This document shows, in pieces, positions 22,058 to 32,200 of a stretch of 64,000 nucleotides of DNA; position 1 is the first letter of the stretch; the number at the start of each line of letters is the position of its first letter. The translations under genes were made by a program, and so were the position numbers. The notes beneath the pieces are model-generated. The model had not been told where the DNA came from. It did not search any database and saw only the letters and a program-made list of their open reading frames with translations. The DNA is from Hyparrhenia diplandra (Eukaryota; Streptophyta; Magnoliopsida; Poales; Poaceae): the NCBI GenBank assembly GCA_015847255.1, contig JADLZK010008231.1:248001-312000 (forward strand), read 5' to 3'.

Positions 22058-23832
22058 CTCCACCTCAAGATGGGCTAAAGATATCTAACATGCCCATCTT
22101 GTTACAACTCAACTCATTCTCACTAGGTCCTAAACCCTTTGTGAAACAATCCGCTAGTTGACTACATGATTTTACATACTCTAGCTTTAGGATCCCACTA
22201 TCATGCTTCTCCTTGATGAAGAATCTATCAATCTCCATGTGCTTACTGCGGTCAAACTGAACTGGATTGTTTGCAATGTTGATCGCGGCGATGTTATCAC
22301 AATGGAGCATCATAGTCTTACTTCTTAACAGTTGTAGCTCTTTCAACAAGCCTTTTAACCACAGCATCTCACATAGACCCAATGCCATTGCCCTGAATTC
22401 GGCCTCTACAATGAGATGAAGCCATGATCGCTTGCTTCTTGCTTCGCCATGAGACAAGATTGCCTCCTACAAACACACAATAACGTAGAGGTAGATCTCC
22501 TATCATCCCTGCTACTTGCCCAATTTGCATCATAGTATCCCTCCAAATCTAGGTGTCCATTCTTCCTAAACCAAATCCCTCTCCCAGGATTTCCCTTTAG
22601 GTACCTCAAAATTCTATAGACTACTTCCATATGTCCTGTCCTTGGACCATGCATATACCTACTTACCGCACTCACAGCATACGAAATATTAGGCCTCGTA
22701 TGACACAAGTATATCAACCTCCCGACCAATCTTTTGATATGTTTCTCTATCAACGGGATCTCCAGATTAGGCACTAATTTAATGATTTTTGTCAATAGGC
22801 GGAGTACTACATGGTCGACATCCAAGCATTCCAGTCTCTGCTAACAGATCTAGGACATACTTCCTCTGAAAGAGGACAACTCCCTTAGGTGATCTAGCAA
22901 ACTCAATCCCAAGGAAATATCGAAGTGGTCCCAGATCTTTCACCTCAAAGTCTCTTCCCAGATTCTCCTTCAAACATTTGATTTCCTCCTCATCGTCTCC
23001 AGTAATCACTATGACCCTCTATGCTTATAGAAAATTGTACGATCATCATTGCATTGAGTGTATCCCATGTCACAAACTGCCCTCCTAAACCTATCAAACC
23101 ACGCTCGCGGTGACTGTTTTAGTCCATAGAGTGACTTCTTAAGTCTGCACACCTTCCCAGTCGTTTGACTATTTGCAAACCCTGGTGGGATTTCCATATA
23201 AACCTCCTCCTCAGATCTCCATGAAGAAATGCATTCTTCACATCCATTTGATGCAGAGGCCAACCAAAGTTAACTACACAAGAGATCAAGGTTCTAACAG
23301 TTCCCATTTTCGCCATAGGAGCAAAGGTCTCATCATAATCAATGCCATATGTTTGGCTATACCCTTTTGCAACCAATCTTGCCTTATATCTATACACCTC
23401 ACCTTTTTGGGTTTTGTTTCACGGTGAAGACCCACTTACAACCTTTGCTTTCTTCCCTTTGGAAGCGGGACCCGTTCCCATGTCTTGTTCTTTCGAAGAG
23501 CATGCATCTCTTCTCTCATTGTTGCATTCCACTTGGGTCCCTGTTTCGCACACTTCCAGTCCCTTGGAATAGGCCTTTGTTTGTAAAGATGAGATGCTCT
23601 ATATGTAGGTGAAAAGACGAGAATATGAGATGAAATTGGCAATGTCATGATCTATACTAGGATGCTCAAATCCATAACGAAGGGAGGTTTTCCAAAATTG
23701 GGTCTAGTATTTCTATGTTGTGCAAGAGGTAACTCTATATGTTCAGGGATAGGAGAGACATTACCACTTGACCCAGATTGAGTTGAGGAGCTCAATGGAG
23801 AGAGATCCAAGGAGAGATTTGGGACTGGAGAG
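22058..23832 (-). pseudogene. Ty1/copia pol 3' half: reverse transcriptase and RNase H
   Basis: Read on the minus strand from 23832 downwards: end of the integrase spacer (about 23830-23700), then RT with VDYDETFAP-type GIDYDETFAPMAKMGTVRTL, HQMDVKNAFLHGDL, VCRLKKSLYGLKQSPRAWFD, VKDLGPLRYFLGIEFARSP and LVGRLIYLCHTRPNISYAVS. RNase H shows EAEFRAMALGLCEMLWLKGL, LHCDNIAAINIANNP, HMEIDRFFIKEK and QLADCFTKGL. Stops and frameshifts break it, and the catalytic YVDD expected before VITGDDEEEIK (about 23015) is missing. The upstream half lies at 33514-35590 beyond the inserted gypsy element. Confidence 0.9.
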
Positions 23833-25149
23833 TGTTGGCGGTCGTTATCTACCATTTTATAGCACCAACTCATGACTATTTATAAAGAAAACTATACACT
23901 TGTACCAAGATTTCCCTTACTACTAACCTAGTTCCACGTGTATTCCAAGAAAAGATGTTTTTGCAGGTCCAAACATGGAATTAGGTAACAATACGCCAAA
24001 CAAGATGGGAAGCGCACTACAGAATCACACTTTGTCCAAGGGAGGACAAACAGGCCACATCCACGCCGAACTGGGCCGTTGCACCACCGGGGACGCAACC
24101 TACACTGGCCCAGAAGCCCAACAGCGAAGGATGATCACGAAATAGGCCAGGCCAGGAGCGGCCGGACCCTGGGCGCGCCCACGCCCTGGTCTAGGTGGTT
24201 CAAGCCGAAATTCAAACTACGAATTCTCCCGGGAGTCAAGCGGCGGTTGCATGCGGTGGAAATTCGAACTCCGCGCCAAAACCTACCGAAACCGACCTAG
24301 AGATACCTACTTAAGGGCCCTCACTCCCCCCTCCTTTTGATATCACATTCACTCTTGATTCCTTCATTCCCACCTTTTTGTTACACACTAGAGAAGAGGA
24401 GAAGAATCATTTTCATCGTTAGAAGGGAGTGAGAGAGGGAAAGAAGCGTGGAGAAGAGAGGAGTAGCGACCCCTCTACTTCTTGTACACCGAGGCTTCGC
24501 TTGTGTACTCTTGGTGGGCCTGAGTGCCAAACACGTCGACTCCGCCTCCAAGACTTGTACCTCTATGGATCATCCTACTACTTTGAGTAAGAGATTCATG
24601 TTCTACTACCAGTTGTTATCATTAAGTTCAAGTTATTACTCTCTTTATAAGTTTACGGGTTCATTGTTCGCCTCTTTGGCGGATGCTCTAGTAGAGGACT
24701 CCTGATAAAGACGGATGTTCCGGCCAATGCTAGAGTAGTGGCAAATAGCGTGGACGTGGTGTCTAAGCTATAAGTCACCCTCGGTTCTGCGCAAACCCAC
24801 GGTAGTGAGGTAGGCAATAGGTGGTGACAGCCCTGTTCGTCCCTTGTACTCCTCCACATCCGGTTGCAGAGTAGAGCTGGAGGCCGGCATCACTTGGCAG
24901 ACCAGGTGCGATCCGGTGCCCGAAGTAAACTTGTAGAGGTGAAGGTAACCTGACTTAGGTTAACAATTGTAGTAGAGCCTCACTACCCAAGTCTACCTTC
25001 TCCATCCTCCTCTTGGTAGCTAGCTAGAACAGACTTAACGCCCGTTCCCTGTGGAAAATATGATACCCTGAATACTTTCGGGTGAAGTGCTACAACGGTA
25101 CTTTCCGTGCGCTTGCGGACTTATCTGCTTACGCTAAGAAATACCAACA
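23833..25149 (+). repeat. 5' LTR of the Athila-like element
   Basis: 1317 bases, from TGTTGGCGGTCGTTATC to AAATACCAACA. It pairs with 32201-33513. By eye the two LTRs differ at several tens of positions, many of them single-base indels and concentrated in the first 550 bases, so the insertion is not recent or the assembly contains indel errors. The LTR tail matches that of the solo LTR at 1190. Confidence 0.93.
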
Positions 25150-25155
25150 AGCATT

Positions 25156-25175
25156 TCTGGCGCCGTTGCTGGGGA
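25156..25175 (+). other. Primer binding site of the Athila-like element
   Basis: CTGGCGCCGTTGCTGGGGAA lies 6 bases downstream of the LTR. TGGCGCCGTTGC is the primer-site type described for Athila-like elements, reported as matching tRNA-Asp; the exact tRNA needs checking. Confidence 0.75.
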
Positions 25176-25194
25176 ATGGTTGTCGTTATAGTCT

Positions 25195-26130
25195 TTGAAC
25201 CTAGTCTACCCATGTATCCTACCCCTCACCTTTCATTTTATTTTTATTTCTTTTTACCTAGAGCAACCCACCATTTCCAACCTTTCTGCTCCGAAGGGCG
25301 AGCTCTTAGAATGCCCATCTTCTTCAAAGCCAATCACAACTTCGAGTTTTGAGCTCCTTCCAAGCCTAGTGGCCATGGTTCGGGAACAACCCTTCTCCGG
25401 ATTTGATTATGAAAATCCATATCACCACTTGCAGGAGTTTGAGCAGCTTTGTGCTTGCCTGACCATTGAAGGCATGTCACAAGACACTCTAAGGTGGAAG
25501 TTGTTTCCTTTCTCACTTAGTGAGAGAGCGAGACAGTGGTATGACCACAACGTAGGAAAGGTAGTAGGTGATTGGGAGGAATTGCGGAACAAGTTCTGCC
25601 TTGCATTTTTTCCCCTGTCCCGAATCGCTTCCCTACGAACTGAGATTCTCACCTTCTGACAAGAGGAGAAGGAATCCACTGGCGCAACATGGTAAAGATT
25701 CTCAATTTTAATGAGGTCTGGCCCAGACTTGTCCATTGCTAACCATGTGTTGTTACAACATTTTTGGTTAGGATTGAACAAGGAGTCCGCACAATTCTTA
25801 GACTTAGCCGCTGGAGGTTCATTTGCACATAAAACCACAGAAGAAGGGGAAGCCCTCCTAGACCGAATTCTAGAAAACACCCCTCCGCTGGAACCAATCC
25901 ATGTAGAGCATGTGTCTAATACAGAAGAGGTCTCTTCAGCTCATGTTGAACCTTCTGAACCTTTAGAGAGACCTATACCCGAACCAAAGGAGGAATCCCT
26001 TTTGGGAGACCTCCCGTACATCGAGGATGTGTTTTTCGAAGATTACAGAAACACCTCGAGGTACGAATCTATGAGGAGACCACCAGTTCCCATCACTCCA
26101 CGTGAACCACTGAGCAAAGACTCTCTATAA
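25195..26130 (+). pseudogene. gag of the Athila-like element
   Basis: The conserved core is FELLPSLVAMVREQPFSGFD, YHHLQEFEQLCACLTIEGMS, TLRWKLFPFSLSERARQWYD and KFCLAFFPLSRIASLRTEI. This is the Retrotrans_gag pattern of Athila/Tat elements (F.L.P.L..M v....F.G....dp..HL..F). A TGA at 25659 interrupts it. A second frame (25711-26130) continues with LLQHFWLGLNKESAQFLDLA and SFAHKTTEEGEALLDRILEN, the usual gag C-terminal part, followed by an acidic Pro/Glu-rich tail. It would have encoded the particle protein. Confidence 0.85.
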
Positions 26131-26262
26131 GAGTCAATCAAGGAGTTGACTGCCATCATGAGTAGTGAGTGGGCTAATGAAGGTGAGTCATGCTCCGAAG
26201 AAATTCAGATTTGTACCCGTTAATTCCACATTCGCTGTAAAATCCAAGGGAACTAGGAGGAG

Positions 26263-26616
26263 GTGTTGTATAACCCGACTGTAGGAGTTAACATTATGTC
26301 ACAGTCGTTTGCTTTAGCTCGCTTGAGTAACAAGCAACATTGGCCTACAGTCAGAACCCTTAGGAATGACACACGTTCGTCCTCCCGGGGTTGGGGTTAT
26401 TACACAACATCACTCTCCACCCACAAAGATGTCAAACTAGCCCTCGATTTTCATGTCTTCGATATTGAAGATTTTGACATCTTAATCGGGAATCCCCTGG
26501 AAAAACTTTTCTCCGATCCACCAAATACAGGGGAATTAGATGTTAAGCTGGGGAGAAACATGTTCACACTACCCATTTCCCAAACCAAAAACTCGATAGT
26601 GGAACCTCTATCCTAG
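26263..26616 (+). pseudogene. Degenerate protease of the Athila-like element
   Basis: The frame begins LYNPTVGVNIMSQSFA. This aligns with the active-site segment of Athila-type proteases, where a catalytic Asp is expected (C-D-x-G/T-...-N-x-M); here the position is Asn. DFHVFDIEDFDILIGNPLEK follows, matching the later hydrophobic DILIG-P motif. Loss of the Asp would abolish catalysis if the alignment is right. Confidence 0.65.
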
Positions 26617-26809
26617 TGTATGCCCATAGAGGTAGTGTCAGAAATACCATTTGAGTCCCCAGAAGCATCTTTGGAAAAGACGCTAAATTCTTCATTGAGG
26701 AAATTGATGAAGTAGGCGACTTCATTGACCTCCCGGAGGAGGCATCGACACCCCCTCTGTTGAGCTAAAGACCCTTCCCCGAGGGCCTACGCTATGTTTT
26801 CCTAAACAA

Positions 26810-27610
26810 TGATCAAAACACTCCCATAATCATTAGCGACAAGCTAACTGATGAGGAGACGTCCCAACTCGTCAAGGTCTTAGAAAAACATAGGACGGTC
26901 TTCGGTTATTCCCTGCATGATCCGAAGGGGATTAGCCCAATGATCTGCTCTCATCACATTCTGTTGACCGAAAAAGTCACCTTCATGTGAACCCCAACGG
27001 CGGCTCAACAATGAGATGAGAGAAGTCGTGGAAGAAGGAAGATTTGGGATAATCTATCCATACCACCGCGATGGCAAGGTTAGTCTGTCCAAGTGGTACC
27101 TAAGAAAGGAGGCATGACGGTTGTAGAAAACGCTAAAAATGAGCTTATCCCTCAGCGTACCATCACGGGGTGGAGAATGTGCATTGATTACTGAAAATCA
27201 ATGCGGCAACAAAGAAAGATCACTTCCCACTCCCCTTCATTGATGAAATGTTGGAGCGGTTAGCGAAGCATTCTTTCTTTTGTTTCCTCGATGGGTATTC
27301 GGGATATCATCAGATCCCTATCCACCCCGACGATCAAAGTAAGACTACCTTCACATGCCCGTATGGAACATACGCCTATCGGAGAATGTCGTTCGGGTTG
27401 TGTAATGCACCCGCATCATTCCAACGGTGCATGATGTCTATCTTCTCAGATATGATTGAGGAAATCATGGAGGTGTTCATGGACGATTTCTCCTTCTATG
27501 GAAAATCCTTGACGGATGTCTTAAGAATTTAGGCAGGGTCTTTGCAACGATTGCAAGAGAAGGACCTGGTACTTAATTGGGAGAAGTGCCATTTCATGGT
27601 CAGAGAGGGC
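26810..27610 (+). pseudogene. Reverse transcriptase, first part, Athila-like element
   Basis: Broken frames give NDQNTPIIISDKLTDEET, VLEKHRTVFGYSLHD, KGISPMICSHHI and then WRMCIDY. From 27248 an open frame carries [40 protein letters not shown] and VFMDDFSFYG, with the catalytic FMDD at 27476-27487. It stops at 27530, after SLTDVLRI, and resumes in another frame at about 27612. Confidence 0.85.
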
Positions 27611-27611
27611 A

Positions 27612-29012
27612 TTGTCCTCGGCACCTTGTGTGCGAGAGGGGATTGAGGTAGATAAGGCCAAGATCGAAGCGATCGAAAAGCTGCCTCCCCCTATGAATGT
27701 CAAAGGAATCCGTAGCTTCTTGGGCCATGCAGGATTCTATAGACGCTTCATAAAAGATTTTTCACACATCTCTAGACCCCTCACGAGCCTACTAGCTAAG
27801 GATGCACCCTTTGAGTTCACCGATGAGTGCATGAAAGCTTTCCTTACCCTTAAGGAAGCACTCATCTCAGCGCCAATCATCCAACCACCCGATTGGTCGC
27901 TGCCCTTCGAAATAATGTGTGATGCTAGTGACTATGCTGTTGGTGCGGTCCTTGGCCAATCCAAAGATAAGAAGCATCATGCCATCGCTTACGCAAGCAA
28001 GACACTAACAGGAGCTCAACTTAATTATGCCACAACCAAAAAAGAGCTCCTGGTAGTTGTCTTTGCCATGGATAAGTTCAGGTCTTACTTAGTAGGGTCA
28101 AAAGTAATTGTTTATACTGACCATGCTACACTCAAATATTTACTTACTAAGAAGGATGCCAAACCTAGACTTATCAGATGGATTCTCTTACTCCAAGAAT
28201 TTGATTTAGAAATTAAAGATAAAAAGAGAGTAGAGAATACTGTTGCAGATCATTTGTCGCGTCTGCAGTTCACTAACATGCAGGAACTGCCCATCAATGA
28301 TTTTCTACGTGACGACATGCTCCTAAAGGTGGAGGACATAACCCCATGGTATGCGGACATTGTGAATTTCATGGTTTCAGGTTATGTACCACCCGGCGAA
28401 TCCCGACAGAAGCTGCGGACCGAAAGCCGGCGCAACCCGTGGGATGATCCGTACCTCTACAGGGTGTGTTCAGACGGCATGTTGAGAAGGTGTGTACCCA
28501 CCAAGGAGGGACAGCAAATTATCGAGAAATACCATGCAGCTCCAAACGGAGGCCATTATGGAGTGTACCGTACACAAGCCAAGATCTGGCAGTGTGGATT
28601 CTTCTGGCCAACAATGTATCATGACACCAAAGAATTCATCAGAAGGTGTCTCAAGTGCCAGCTGCAAGGAGGCATCACCTCACGCAACGCTATGCCCCTC
28701 CATTACAACCTGCAAGTAGAAGTCTTCGATGTTTGGGGCATTGACTTCATGGGACCCTTCCCAAAGTCCCATGATAGTGAATACATCCTCATCGCAGTCG
28801 ACTACGTATCCAAATGGGTGGAGGCCTTACCATGCCGGGCCGCCGACTCCAAGCACGCCAGGAAGATGTTCCAAGAAATAATCTTCCCGCGCTTTGGAAC
28901 CCCAAGGATGGTGGTGAGTGATGGAGGATCCCACTTCACTGACAAATCTTTCAGAGCTTTCCTGCGAGAGCCGGGATCCAAACACAACATCGCTACACCG
29001 TACCATCCTTAG
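27612..29012 (+). pseudogene. RT thumb, RNase H and integrase of the Athila-like element (466-codon open frame)
   Basis: This is the longest intact pol frame. It reads [20 protein letters not shown] (RT end); [38 protein letters not shown] and [20 protein letters not shown] (RNase H); [29 protein letters not shown] with CLKCQ (integrase zinc finger); and [12 protein letters not shown] and [14 protein letters not shown] (first two catalytic Asp). A TAG at 29010-29012 replaces the expected Gln in YHPQTSGQAE. The third catalytic residue (Glu in SGQAE) follows immediately, so one nonsense change separates the DDE triad. Further IN remnants run to about 29560. Confidence 0.88.
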
Positions 29013-29570
29013 ACAAGCGGCCAAGCTGAAACTTCAAATAAGCAAATAAAAAACATCCTGCAGAAGACCGTCAATGCAATGGGGAAGGGGTGGAAAGACA
29101 AGCTACATGATGCACTATGGGCATCTGAGAGCGGCTTACAAGACCCCCATTGGCATGTCACCATTCCACCGGTCTATGAAAAGAGCTGCCATTTGCGGTA
29201 GAACTTCGAACATCGAGCCCTCTTGGGCAATAAAGACTGGAACATGGACCTCAAGCTAGCCGGTCGAGCAGATAGAAACAACTAACCGAGATAGAGGAAT
29301 GGCGTGAGAAGGCATATCATAGTGCCAAACTATACAAAAGAGAACCAAAAGATGGCACGATCACCGAATTAGCCACAAGACATTCCACGAGGGAGACAAG
29401 GTACTACTCTTTAACTCCGAGTAAAAATCTTGGTGAAGGAAAACTTCGGAGTAAATGGAAGGGACCATATGTCGTCGTTGGCGTCGCACCACACGGCGCT
29501 ATCACCATCAGGGCGGCGAAGGTAATATTTCAAGGTAAATGGTCAGCGCTTGAAAGTTTTCCTTGAACCT
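29013..29570 (+). pseudogene. Integrase C-terminal remnant, Athila-like element
   Basis: Broken frames continue the integrase: TSGQAETSNKQIKNILQKTV, then KTPIGMSPF in another frame, and a GKLRSKWKGPYVV-type segment near 29440-29480. The region carries several stops and ends with FKVNGQRLKVFLE-like text near 29530-29565. Confidence 0.65.
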
Positions 29571-30019
29571 TCTCATGATGCACACAATCCCATAGATAGA
29601 ATAAATTTAATAAGTTTTTGAAAAGTATAAAAACTAATAAATTTATGTTCCAACTCTTTGCTCGCTCCATTAACAATAAATATTTTGCTTATTCATGCAG
29701 AACAAATAAATAAAAAAAATTTAAATTATATAATAATAACTATATACGAAAATATATAAATACTTCTCTTTTATTCATTTCATTTATCTTTTCAATAGTA
29801 AATAAAATAAAATAAAAATCCTAACCAAACTTCCACCACCGGGGGCGGGAAAAGAAAAGCTGAAAACGCATGTTTGGACAAGGCAGCGTGAAGTTGGCGT
29901 GGTCCCGGGCGCGGCCGGACTGGGGTGACTTCCCCTCGCAGCCGTCCTTTGCCAACTTCCTTCCTATCCGTCCTGGTTTTCCTCCTGCTGGTGCACGGTT
30001 GGAAACTCGCGAGTTCGAC

Positions 30020-30027
30020 TATAAATA
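30020..30027 (+). promoter_or_regulatory. TATA box upstream of the extra ORF in the Athila-like element
   Basis: ACTATAAATACAAC lies about 90 bases before the ATG at 30112. It is preceded by a GC-rich stretch (29840-29990) and followed by a C/T-rich leader (CCTCTCTTCTCCCC). The layout is that of a plant core promoter, so the third ORF may have been expressed separately. Inference. Confidence 0.5.
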
Positions 30028-30111
30028 CAACCCCACACTGCCTTCTCACCTTGCACCAAAACCTCTCTTCTCCCCTTTGCAAGGAAATACTCTAGCTCAC
30101 CTATTCCACAT

Positions 30112-30762
30112 ATGGAGAAATATGCTCTAGCACTTTGCCCAAGCTGCGCTTTAGGCCTGGACGTGGAACCCCTGAACGAAGAAAACTCCATAGTAAGAAC
30201 GGAGGAGCTACTCTGCTCAGAAACACCGCTAGCAGTTGCTTCTCCGTATACAAGCGAAGGGTCGAGTATGCGTTCAACTGGGCGATCCAAGGCTCACCCC
30301 ACTGCTGCTTGGAGAAAGAGAGCATCATCCTCAAAGCAAAAGACTAGTGTTAGTTCTAGGGCACATTCTTGTGTAACACCTTCGGGTAACACGCATTCTA
30401 GCACTTCCTCTTCCACCGCTAGCATTGACTCTTCTTATACCATCTACGGCTATAAAAAGCCAGAAGGAGGGTATGGGAAAGGTTTGATGCGCAGGCCTAG
30501 AGTTTCAGGAACCCAGTCTCCTCTGCTAAAAATTAGAAGGTTCCTTACGCAACCCGCAATTAGCAGACCTGCCGGGCAATACCAAAGTAGCGATGACAAA
30601 GGTGAACCAACTGAAAACACTAAAGCCTCAGTGATAGCCAAGTACGAAGCTCTCAGAGAGCTGTACTGGGAGGTCATGGATGAATTAACTGCCCTTAGAC
30701 AAAAGATTCACAATCTAAATGAAGATAAGGAAATTGAGGAGTTTAGATTCAACAAAGGGTAG
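30112..30762 (+). CDS. Intact extra ORF (216 codons) between pol and the 3' LTR, function unknown
   Basis: An uninterrupted frame occupies the place where some Athila elements carry an additional gene. The N-terminus has a CPSC pair (residues 9-12). The middle (about residues 45-110) is Ser/Thr/Lys/Arg-rich and probably disordered. The C-terminus (about 160-216) is charged and heptad-like (YEALRELYWEVMDELTALRQ, then KIHNLNEDKEIEE), suggesting a coiled coil. I see no signal peptide or transmembrane helix, so it does not look like an envelope protein. It has its own TATA-like promoter about 90 bases upstream. That it remains open while gag and pol are broken is notable, but it could be chance. 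Confidence 0.55.
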   Translation: MEKYALALCPSCALGLDVEPLNEENSIVRTEELLCSETPLAVASPYTSEGSSMRSTGRSKAHPTAAWRKRASSSKQKTSVSSRAHSCVTPSGNTHSSTSSSTASIDSSYTIYGYKKPEGGYGKGLMRRPRVSGTQSPLLKIRRFLTQPAISRPAGQYQSSDDKGEPTENTKASVIAKYEALRELYWEVMDELTALRQKIHNLNEDKEIEEFRFNKG

Positions 30763-32200
30763 CCAAATTGGCAGAAGACGCAGGGGTTGCCCATGTCCTT
30801 TAGAACATTCCTAGCCCCAATAATTTTCTTTATTTCAGGCATAGTTTTCACTTTTTCAATTTTATTCCTTATCATGATGTAAATGCCTGATATCAATAAA
30901 GATGAATATATCAATATTTTGTTGCACACTTGTTCCCTTGTTCTTTTTATTGTGCAATTATTAGAATGGAAACAAGTGTGGGGGGAGGCAACACCTCAGC
31001 TGCGCAAGGTAACACTTAAAATTAATTTATGTCTTCTTACCTCGCTTACAAAATATAAATTTAAATATTCATGAACTCCATCTTTAAATCTCACAATGAT
31101 TATGAGTTTACATTTATTTTATTCCTTACTAAAAATCCTACACTTTGATGAGAAACTCTTTAATAGAGACCCCATTTTACCTAAATAATTGCACTTTGAG
31201 ATATAGTAGGATGACTTGAAATTTACTCTCTCTTGCAATAAGACTTGGTTTTCTTTTCAAAAAATCAAACAAGCATGCCCCTGGTGTGATTTAGATTAAA
31301 TTCCTACCAAAGCCTGATATATAATTTAAATATCCACAAATAGCTGTTTTCTCTTGTATTGAGTTTTGTCAAGTTCTGAGATTTATGTTGAGAGAGTTTC
31401 ATACTCCCAAGACCGAAATTCACGTACACCGAGAAATAAATCGCCGACTCTTACATTGAGAGTTGCGCACAACATGCACCCTTTCCATCCACCAAATAAA
31501 CACTCCATCTATTTATTGCCATGATCATCTCTCTCGAGTACCATGCAAAAAGAAGGTACAGGATACAAAAAGAAAAGAAGGACATGTGTCCTAAAATAAT
31601 GATGAGGAAATATTACTCATCCAAAAAAAAAAGAAAAGAAAATAAGTAGCTTGTTCTTCTCCAAGGGCGTACAAAAAGGAAACAGAGGGATCATGACCCA
31701 AAGGAGTGACCACAAAAATATAAATATTCATTTCCACACGCTTGCACATTTCGATCTAGGAGTATGACACTTCCCTCCAAGGATCCGGAGCTTGACCCGA
31801 CAATACATACAAGGTAAGTATGCATCTTGTTACCATTCATCCAAAGGTCTTCAAAACCCTACAAAAAGATTAGGATGAGTGCAAGTGATAAAAGAAGAGA
31901 CCTTTGATAAGGAAACAAACCACAAATATGAGAGATTTATGAGAGAATCAACCATGGAGCATTTCTATTTTTCTTTTCAAAATTATAAACAACCAAGTCT
32001 ATGCGCATGAGTAGAAGTAAACAGATAGAAATCCAAGCTATTCCATTGTTCAATTGTTCAAGATGATTTGGTAGCCACTTTGAATGCTCGCAAAGTTGGT
32101 GAGGTTTGGAATAATTTATATGCAGATTCTAAAATCATCGAGATGACCCGCTTAGTCTGCACTTTACTCGAGGGCGAGTAAAGACAAAGTGTGGGGGAGT
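30763..32200 (+). other. Long non-coding spacer and polypurine tract of the Athila-like element
   Basis: No coding sequence was recognised; AT-rich. The tract AAGTGTGGGGGAGT (about 32187-32200) immediately precedes the 3' LTR and is the plus-strand priming polypurine tract. A near-identical AAGTGTGGGGGGAGG occurs at about 30973-30987, just after the extra ORF. Confidence 0.7.
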
